NCBI GenBank assembly: GCA_964648215.1
Contig: CAZYMF010000297.1
Span: 1-5,126, forward strand
Direction of reading: 5' to 3'
DNA length: 5,126 nucleotides
Source of the DNA: CAZYMF01 sp964648215
Lineage (GTDB): Bacteria; Desulfobacterota; Binatia; HRBIN30; JACQVA1
Below the pieces are notes generated by a model. That model made no database searches and was not told the origin of the DNA. It saw only the letters and a program-made list of their open reading frames with translations. The translations under genes and the position numbers were made by a program. Below, in pieces: positions 1 to 5,126 of the stretch (positions are counted from its first letter, which is position 1; the number at the start of each line of letters is the position of its first letter).

Positions 1-710
1 TCGCTTCCCACGTTCACCCGGCGGGTCAGCACGGCATTGGAGTCGAGTGCGACGACATCGTCGTCGCGGAGCACGACGTCGGAAGCCACTTCGTGGAGTG
101 CCCGGAGGTGCCGGATCATGGCTTCTCTTCCGCGCGCCGACCACGTGGCCAACGTTCGGTGATCGATGAGCTCGGCATCGGGTGCAAAGAACTCTTCGTT
201 GTTTTCAATCGCATCGAGCTCGATGGCGCCTCCGGTCGCGCGAAGGGCTCGGGCAATGGTCATGGCGCGGTCTCGCTCGGGACCTTCGGCCGTCAGCTCG
301 GCGTGACGTTCGTAAAGGCGGGCGATGGCGTCGCCGAGGTGATCAGTGGCGAAGACCTCCGACCTGACCTCGCGCTCGTCTTCGTCGACCTCGTACAGGG
401 CGAAGTAGTCCACTTCCACCGGTCCGACGGATGCACCGTCCTTGAGACCAATCCCCGCATGGGAGACCGACCCGTGAACCAATGCGAGCGACTCGCCCAG
501 CGTTGCGATCGGCGTGTGCCGGACTGCCAAGTGACTCGCCCGGAAGTACTTCCGCCAGGTGGCGACGTCGCCGGCCTTGCCATAGGTTGCACCGGTCGGG
601 TGGTAGAGCACCTCCAGCTTCTCGGAGTCCGTGGCCGCCAGGGCATCCGCGTCGCGGGCCGCGATCGCAGCGTCCAAACGCTCGATGTTTCGTGTCGCGG
701 CGTTCGGTCG
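1..710 (-). repeat. SnoaL/NTF2-like two-domain module, copy 2 (truncated by window edge)
   Basis: This is a second copy of the module. It begins VRPNAATRNIERLDAAI, identical to copy 1 at 10 of 17 positions, and repeats HPTGATYG exactly at 579-602. It has the matching helix IARLYERHAE and IDHRTLATW, where 20 of the 30 residues from DHR onward are identical to copy 1. The HPTGATYG motifs and the EIF/EVF positions are each exactly 294 residues apart, and the DHR motifs 295 apart. The copy runs off the window in its second domain near RRVNVGS, so its end and the stop codon lie to the left. Confidence 0.72.
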
Positions 711-3700
711 CACGCGCCTGGTAGCCCGCCTGGGCGCGGATATGCCCCCGGTCAGCTCCTCGAAGCGCGCCAGTGCCTCGGCTCCGCAACCGTCGTCGAA
801 GATCTCATAGCGCTCCCACCGCCCGTCGGCTCCGGTGACGAAGAGGCCGAGGTGCGGCCGCTCGTAGGAGCCGCCGCCGACACGCCCCGTTCCCGAGTGC
901 ATCCGGCGGACGAGGATGGCGCTGGGCTCGAGCGCGAGAACATCCACCACCGGCATCGCCACGTCGTCGGCGACCTCCCGCAAGGCGCGCACATGTTCCA
1001 CGAACGCCTCGCCGCCCCGCTGCGACCAGGTGCTCAACGGCCGGTGATCGACGGACTCGAATGCGGGGGAGATCACCCTTGCCAGATCATCGACGCTGCC
1101 GGTCTCCGCCTCCAATACGACGCCCATCACCCTTGCCGTCGCGGCGGCTCTGTCGCGCTTCGCCCCGGCGGGGAGGGATTCGGCATAGCGCTCGTACAAT
1201 CGACCGAGCGCGTCGTGGAGGCGCTCGGCGGCGAAGATCTCCATGTGTCGACAGCATCCCTGTTCGTTGGCCTCCCAGAGAACGACTTCGTCGATTTCGC
1301 TGAGCCCGACCGACGCGAGGTGTGCTTCAGTGAGTCCTTCGAGCGACATCCGGTGGCAAGCCAGCATCAACGAGTCGCCGAGTACGCCTAGCGTCTCCCG
1401 CCGGTCGATCATGTGCTTGGCCCTGAAAATCGACCGCCACGTGGTGAGGAGCGGGCGCAGACCGTACGTCGCCCCCGTCGGGTGGTGCACGACCTCTACG
1501 TTCTCGGACAACTCGCGTGCCAAGGCCTCGGCGTCGCGCGTCGTGATCGCGGCACCGAAGCGGTCGAAGTTCGCCGTGGCGACGTTCGAGCGGACACGAC
1601 GGTGCGGTTCCCCCTCCTTACCAAGGATGGGGCCGGGGGGAGGCTGCCGTTTGCTCGGATCTTCCCCCCGGCCAACACGAGCACTGTCGTGGCGCGCCTG
1701 CTCGGTGAGCAAGCTGGCGCCCTTGGCTTCCCACAGCTCGATGGCGTGGCGCTCCTCGGCGTCCGCCTCGCGATCGCGGCCGGCAGAGCGCAATGCGGCG
1801 GCGAGCGCGAGGCGCGCGTCGGCATGATCGAGCAGCGCGTCGGTGGCGGCAGCGATCTCGACCGCTGCCTCGGCGAGCTCGATCGCTTCGGCGTGCTCGC
1901 CGCGCTGGGCAAGCGCTTCGGCACGCACCCCGCACCATGCGATCGCCGCTTGCAAGTCGTCACCTGCAAGCGCTTCGCTCTCCCGGCTCAGCTCCTCCGC
2001 TTCTTCGGCCCGCTCCTGCGCCAGCAGCGCGCGCCCGAGCAGCGCTCCGGCACGTGCCGCGTCGATGCCGAGTCCGAGCTCGCGCAATCCGTCGTATGCG
2101 CTGCGAAGGTTGCGCTCCGCTGCAGTGGCATCGCCCTCCAGCAAATCGATGCGCCCGGCGAAGACATCGGCCTCGAAGAGGCGGTGCGCGATGCCGAGCT
2201 CCTCGACCATCTTCCTGGATGACGCGATCATCCGCCGCGCCGCGTCGGTTCGCCCACGCAGCGCTTCGAGGACTCCCTGGCAGGAGAGCGCCACCGCCTC
2301 GACGGCCGGCGCCCCCTGCGTGATGCGCAGCACCCGCACTACGTCCAGGCAGCGGCCGCTGGCCCGGGTCACCGGGCTCGGTCCCCATAGTGCCGCCAGC
2401 GGTGCCCCCGCAAGGACCGCGTTGGCGCGCCGGCGATCCCCCGCCTTGCGCGCCGCCGCCAGTGCCTTGTCCAGCGCTGCCTCGCAGGCACCGACCTTGC
2501 CGAGCCGCGCCAGCGCCTGCGCGTGCACCGAATGCGCCTTGGCCTCGCCGGCGCCATCCCCGAGCTCGGCGAACTCTAGCGCTGCCCGCGCCACCGCATC
2601 CGCTGTCGCCTGCAGCTCCTGCGGTGCGGTCATGACTGTCAGCTGGCCGGTAAAGCAGGTGTGCCAGGCGGAGAGACGAGACAGGTTGTTGGCTGCTCGG
2701 TTGTTGGTTGTTAGGTTGCGACCCAGCTCCTCGATGGCCTTCGCCGCCGGGCCGACGTCGCCGGCGGAGAGCAGCGCTTCGCACCAGTCGAGAGCCAAAT
2801 CAGCGCGGCCAGGATCGTCCGGGTCGAGACACCCGATGGCGCGCCCGAGCAGGTCGGCAGCTACCGGTACGTCGTCGCGCGCCAGGGCGCGCCGGCCGGC
2901 CGCCGACAGACGCTGCGCCGCGCGCTCGCCGAGCGCCTTGCCCTTGGCATCCGGCGGGCCGATCTCGTGCAGCAGCTGATGCGCCTGCTCCAGATGCCAG
3001 CCGATGGTCTCGTCGTGCTCGGGGGCATCCTCGACCCGCGCTTCGATCCAGTTCGCCAGTCGCTCGTGCATCTCGGCTCGCGTACCCTTGAGCAATCGCC
3101 GATAGGCGGCGTCGCGGATCAGCGTGTGGTGGAAGCGCAGCACCGGCTCGCCGAGAAACCAGCCCGTGTCGGGCTGGATCAGCTCGGAGCGCCGCAGTGC
3201 TTCGAGTCGCGCATCCAACTCGGGCACTTCGCCTGAAGCTTCAGCCCGCGAGCTGCTGCCATTGCCCTCCAGCAACGCCGCCACGGCGCTGCGCGAGAAA
3301 TGCCGGCCCACGACCGCCGCGCGCTCCAACACCGTGCGCTCGAGCGGCTGCAGCCGCTCGATGCGCGCCGCCAGCAACGCGTGGATGGTCGGCGGCATCT
3401 CCAGCCCCGCCAGGTTGGCGCCCACGACCCATCTACCTCCCTGCCGCTCGATGGCCCCCTCGTCGGCCAGCATGCGCACCAGCTCGCCGACGAACAGCGG
3501 ATTGCCTTCGCTGGTCGCCAGCACCCTGGCCGCAACCGCCGCCGGCAGGTCGGCGGCACCGATCACGTTGGCCGCCAAACGCATGGCGGCTCCGGCGTCG
3601 AGTCCGCTCAGCGTCACCACCTCCGAGACCGGCCCGCCCGGCGTCACCAGTGACGAGCGCAAATCGCGCAGCTCCGGGCGCGCCCCGACCAGGACCAGCA

Positions 3701-3915
3701 GCGGCACTCCGCCGCCCCACTGCACGAGGTGCTCGACCAGATCGAGCAGCAGCGGCTCGGCCCACTGCAGGTCGTCGATCACCAGCACCACCGGCTTTTG
3801 TTTCGCGAGAGCAGCCAAGAAGCGACGGATGACAAAGAAGGTTTCCTCGGGCGAGGCGGGGGAGCCGGAGAGGAGCGCCGAGATGCCGGCGGCAATGCGG
3901 GCGCGGTCCGCCTTC
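1..3915 (-). CDS. Same cyclase-AAA ATPase-TPR protein, C-terminal part with tandem NTF2-like modules (1,304 codons, 3' end outside window)
   Basis: This is the continuation of the gene after the gap. I checked every codon in this frame (first bases at positions 3914, 3911 and so on down to 5) and found no stop, so it is open to the window edge. Counting residues from the gap (b1 at 3912-3914), Walker B is at b42-53 (VVLVIDDLQWAE). An ARPE motif follows, then the SEGNPLFVGEL signature around b135-144, typical of AAA_16/STAND ATPases attached to cyclases. From about b300 to b745 it is Ala/Leu/Glu-rich and TPR-like. A Pro/Gly/Arg-rich linker follows, and from b775 two copies of a 294-residue SnoaL/NTF2-like module. 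The stop codon is not in the window, so more modules may follow. There is no ATG start near the gap and the ATPase would lack its P-loop, so this is not a separate gene. The role of the NTF2-like modules (ligand binding or dimerisation) is inference. Confidence 0.92.
711..1592 (-). repeat. SnoaL/NTF2-like two-domain module, copy 1 (294 residues)
   Basis: This unit holds two NTF2-like domains in series. The first (about 1170-1592) begins VRSNVATANFDRFGAAI, carries HPTGATYG at 1461-1484, and ends with the helix LGRLYERYAE. The second (about 744-1151) carries VDHRPLSTW near 1030-1052, then ALREVADDV, an ILVRRMHSGTGRVGGGSYER strand pair, and ends in ALARFEELTGG. Both follow the usual pattern of an N-terminal helix over a curved sheet. 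This assignment rests on motif recall, so the fold is likely and ligand unknown. No catalytic residues can be assigned. Confidence 0.7.
1608..1673. repeat. REP-like double-hairpin element inside the coding sequence
   Basis: There are two inverted repeats. The first is CCCCCTCCTT (1610-1619) against AAGGATGGGG (1623-1632), pairing at 9 of 10 positions with a 3-nt loop. The second is GGCCGGGGGGA (1631-1641) against TCCCCCCGGCC (1663-1673), a perfect 11-bp pair with a 21-nt spacer. They share bases 1631-1632, so both cannot be fully formed together. The C-run/CCTTACCAAGG style resembles palindromic repeats normally found between genes. Here it encodes a Pro/Gly/Arg linker (PSKRQPPPGPILGKEGEP) and leaves the frame open. 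Confidence 0.7.
1680..3017 (-). other. Region: TPR-like alpha-helical repeats
   Basis: About 445 residues (b300-b745) rich in Ala, Leu, Glu and Arg show the periodic helix pairs of TPR-type superhelices. Examples are GDVGPAAKAIEELG, GKVGACEAALDKALAAARKAG, GDATAAERNLRSAYDGLRELG and GEHAEAIELAEAAVEIAA. Individual repeat boundaries are approximate because I judged them by eye. In related ATPases this region follows the nucleotide-binding module and serves as a protein-contact or sensor surface. An AAC-rich insertion lies inside it at about 2684-2718. Confidence 0.75.
2684..2718. repeat. In-frame AAC-rich microsatellite inside the helical region
   Basis: On the plus strand GGTTGTTGG (2684-2692) is followed after 6 nt by GGTTGTTGGTTGTTAGGTTG (2699-2718). 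On the coding strand this reads as AAC/ACC/CTA codons, giving RNLTTNNRAANNLSRLS. The stretch is Asn/Thr-rich and far poorer in G+C than its surroundings, and it includes the codon CTA. It looks like expanded simple sequence placed in a loop between helices. Confidence 0.7.
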
Positions 3916-4015
3916 NNNNNNNNNNNNNNNNNNNNNNNNNNNNNNNNNNNNNNNNNNNNNNNNNNNNNNNNNNNNNNNNNNNNNNNNNNNNNNNNNNNNN
4001 NNNNNNNNNNNNNNN
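3916..4015. other. Assembly gap, 100 Ns of placeholder length
   Basis: The run is exactly 100 Ns, a customary size for a scaffold gap of unknown length. Coding frames on the two sides differ: minus-strand codons begin at positions 1 modulo 3 on the right and 2 modulo 3 on the left. If the gene is intact, the true missing length must leave remainder 2 when divided by 3, so it cannot be 100. The gap falls between Walker A and Walker B of one ATPase domain. Already 54 residues after the Walker A Lys and 46 before the Walker B Asp pair are present, so the missing coding part is probably short unless the tandem repeat at its right edge is long. Confidence 0.95.
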
Positions 4016-4038
4016 ATCGGACCGATCCGACCGATCCG
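4016..4038. repeat. 9-bp tandem repeat at gap edge
   Basis: ACCGATCCG occurs twice in direct succession (4021-4029 and 4030-4038). A near-matching partial unit (ATCGG, one mismatch) occupies 4016-4020 and runs into the Ns. On the coding strand it reads GGATCGGTC units, translated as DRSDRSD at residues 352-358. The unit length is a multiple of three, so any copy number keeps the frame. The array probably continues into the gap and caused the assembly break. Confidence 0.75.
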
Positions 4039-5089
4039 GCGCGCCGGCGCCGGCCAGAAACTCCCGCAGCGCCTCCGCGATCGGCGCGAACGTGACGCCG
4101 CCGGCGGCGTCGCACTGCGCGGCAATGAGCTGGGCGCGATCGCCCAGGCGCTGACCAAGCTCGTCGATCAGGCGCGATTTGCCGAGGCCCGGTGAGCCCA
4201 GCAGGACGACAAGGTGGGCTGCCGGTTTGGCTACCGCTGCCTCGTACACCGCGCTCAGCCGCGCCAGCTCCTCGTCGCGTCCGACGAACGCCGTCGTGAC
4301 CCCCGCCGGACGCTCGAGCGACACCACGCGGTACGCCGTCACCGTCTCGGCCCGCCCCTTCAAGGCAAACACCCCGGCGCGCTCGAGCGTCACCGCCTCC
4401 GCCACCAGCCGCCGCGTCGCCTGTCCGATCAGCACCTCGCCGTCGCGAGCCTCTTGCTGCAAACGCGCCGCCACGTTGAGTGGATCGCCGATGCCCGCCG
4501 GGTGCTCGTCGCTGACCACGACTTCCCCGGTGTTGACCGCCACCCGCAGTCCGATCGGCACCTTCAGCCACTGCTGCGCCTGCAAGAACTCTCGGAACGC
4601 CTGCTGAATCCCCACCGCGGCGCGCACCGCCCGCAACGCGTCGTCCTCGGCGATCTGCGGTATGCCGAAGGCGCACAAGACTCCATCGCCGAGGAGCTGC
4701 ACAACCGTGCCGCCGGCCGCTTCCACCGGGCCGCGCACGGCCTGGTAGTAGGCGTCCATCACCCGGTTGACCGATTCCGGATCCAGCCGCTCCTGCAAAG
4801 CCGTCGAGCCCATCAGATCGGCGAAGAGGACACTGATCACCTTGCGGGTCTCGGCAGAGGCGGTTCGACCGCTCACTGCTGCGCTGCGAGGGGCCAGCGA
4901 TTCTGGATCTTCCGTGACGCCCCTGTGCGCCGCCGTCCCCTTGATCTCGGCGCCGCACGCATTGCAGAACCGAGAGCCAGGCGGCGGCGTTGCGCCACAG
5001 CTGGCGCAGCGGATCACGAGCTTCGCGCCGCAGCTGTTGCAGAACACCGATCCGGCCGGCACATCGTGCCCGCATTGGGGACAAGTCAC
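4016..5089 (-). CDS. Adenylate/guanylate cyclase-AAA ATPase-TPR protein, N-terminal part (358 codons, runs into assembly gap)
   Basis: This is the 5' part of the single large gene in the window. The start is GTG at 5087-5089, chosen because an AGGAG site lies 8 nt upstream and the zinc ribbon begins at residue 3. No other in-frame start is visible in the 37 bases upstream, although that frame stays open to the window edge. Residues 3-45 carry four CxxC pairs (two zinc ribbons). Residues 81-256 are a class III nucleotide cyclase domain with metal-binding Asp91 and Asp135 and the Asn205/Arg209 pair. Residues 268-275 (FVGRDEEL) open an AAA_16/STAND ATPase, with Walker A at 298-305 (GSPGLGKS). 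The expected product is a cytoplasmic signalling protein; no signal peptide or membrane segment is visible. The coding sequence ends at the N run inside the ATPase and resumes at 3915. Reading straight through the Ns gives a wrong frame and a false stop near 3779. Cyclase substrate and physiological role are not determined. Confidence 0.93.
4322..4849 (-). other. Domain: class III adenylate/guanylate cyclase catalytic domain
   Basis: Residues 81-256 match the class III cyclase fold. FADLMGST carries metal ligand Asp91, LLGDGVLCAFG carries metal ligand Asp135, and IGDPLNVAARL carries Asn205 and Arg209, which stabilise the transition state. The domain ends in the usual LKGRAETVTAYRV stretch. 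The position four before Asp135, normally the adenine-contacting Lys, is Gln131. The position seven before Asn205, normally Asp or Thr, is Ala198 by my ungapped count. The metal and catalytic residues suggest an active enzyme, while substrate preference (ATP or GTP) is open. Confidence 0.93.
4952..5083 (-). other. Domain: double zinc ribbon
   Basis: Residues 3-46 contain CxxC pairs at 3/6, 17/20, 28/31 and 42/45. They form two consecutive C4 zinc ribbons, each with the PxGSxFCNxCGA pattern (PAGSVFCNSCGA and PPGSRFCNACGA). All eight cysteines are present. Ribbons of this type are common at the N-terminus of bacterial cyclase-ATPase proteins, and a role in protein contacts is inferred rather than shown. 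Confidence 0.93.
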
Positions 5090-5097
5090 GATCCCAG

Positions 5098-5102
5098 CTC
5101 CT
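5098..5102 (-). promoter_or_regulatory. Shine-Dalgarno site for the cyclase-ATPase gene
   Basis: On the minus strand the sequence reads AGGAG, followed by an 8-nt spacer and then GTG at 5089-5087. This is near-ideal spacing and is the main reason for accepting the GTG start. Only 37 bases lie upstream of the start, and no promoter can be judged from them. Confidence 0.8.
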
Positions 5103-5126
5103 GGCGCAGGCGTGCTGCGTGCCCCG

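Larger units (their letters stand above)
3276..4294 (-). other. Domain: AAA_16/STAND-type P-loop ATPase, split by the gap
   Basis: The domain opens with FVGRDEEL at residues 268-275, with Walker A GSPGLGKS at 298-305 on the right of the gap. On the left are Walker B VVLVIDDLQWAE (3756-3791), LVLVGARPEL, and SEGNPLFVGEL about 90 residues after Walker B. A helical segment follows (LLAARIERLQPLERTVLERA), resembling the winged-helix or helical bundle after such ATPases. Finding Walker A and B on opposite sides of the Ns is the best evidence that both coding parts are one gene. Confidence 0.9.

Noticed and set aside
1608..1673. Rho-independent terminator at the hairpins
   Set aside because: Neither hairpin is followed by a T-run on either strand, and the reading frame continues through it without a stop.
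93..2222. Two long plus-strand open frames (93-1391 and 1413-2222)
   Set aside because: They use exactly the complementary triplets of the real minus-strand frame, as expected for antisense shadows in high-GC DNA. Their translations show no recognisable domain, whereas the opposite strand gives clear TPR-like and NTF2-like motifs.
1960..2784. Minus-strand open frame of 274 codons
   Set aside because: It is in a different frame from the TPR-like coding sequence and gives Gly/Ala/Arg-rich sequence without motifs. It is a GC-driven shadow of the real gene.
3233..3244. Perfect 12-bp palindrome CTGAAGCTTCAG
   Set aside because: It lies in a variable Ser/Glu-rich loop of the coding region with no extended arms or flanking operator-like context. 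A chance palindrome or small loop insertion is enough to explain it.
1843..4095. Other plus-strand open frames (1843-2979, 2708-3091, 3124-4095)
   Set aside because: The translations are Ala/Arg/Ser/Pro-rich low-complexity strings opposite the ATPase and helical regions, and one crosses the Ns. None has a recognisable motif or good start context.
3433..4158. Minus-strand frames reading through the N run, including the extension of the N-terminal gene to 3779
   Set aside because: Reading through placeholder Ns is meaningless. Beyond the gap these frames give Pro/Arg-rich nonsense, while the 2 modulo 3 frame gives Walker B and GNPLF motifs.

Overview
The window is essentially one very large minus-strand gene, interrupted by a run of 100 Ns (3916-4015) and cut off by the left edge of the window. 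It starts with GTG at 5087-5089 behind a good Shine-Dalgarno site. It reads leftwards for 358 codons to the gap, then continues without a stop codon for another 1,304 codons to position 3. The two parts lie in different frames only because the N run is a placeholder of standard length. They belong together because one ATPase domain is split by the gap: Walker A lies on the right side and Walker B on the left.

The predicted protein is a multidomain signalling ATPase of more than 1,660 residues. In order it has two N-terminal four-cysteine zinc ribbons, a class III adenylate/guanylate cyclase domain, an AAA_16/STAND-type P-loop ATPase, a long TPR-like alpha-helical region, a linker, and a C-terminal tandem array of SnoaL/NTF2-like domains. 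The array repeats with a period of 294 residues, and the second copy runs off the window. The layout suggests nucleotide-driven control of cyclase or scaffold activity, with the TPR and NTF2-like parts sensing a partner or ligand. No substrate or partner can be read from the sequence.

The gene carries three repeat-like insertions that keep the frame open. They are a 9-bp tandem repeat at the right edge of the gap (the likely cause of the assembly break), an AAC-rich microsatellite in the helical region, and a REP-like double hairpin in the linker before the NTF2-like array. Such sequences are usually intergenic.

The DNA is strongly GC-rich, roughly two thirds by eye. A draft scaffold gap, high GC and this type of zinc ribbon-cyclase-ATPase-TPR protein suggest a metagenomic or draft genome from a soil or sediment lineage, such as Deltaproteobacteria in the old sense, Binatota or Rokubacteria. 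That placement is inference from family resemblance only. I see no RNA genes, CRISPR array, transposase or second gene. The many plus-strand open frames are antisense shadows of this gene.
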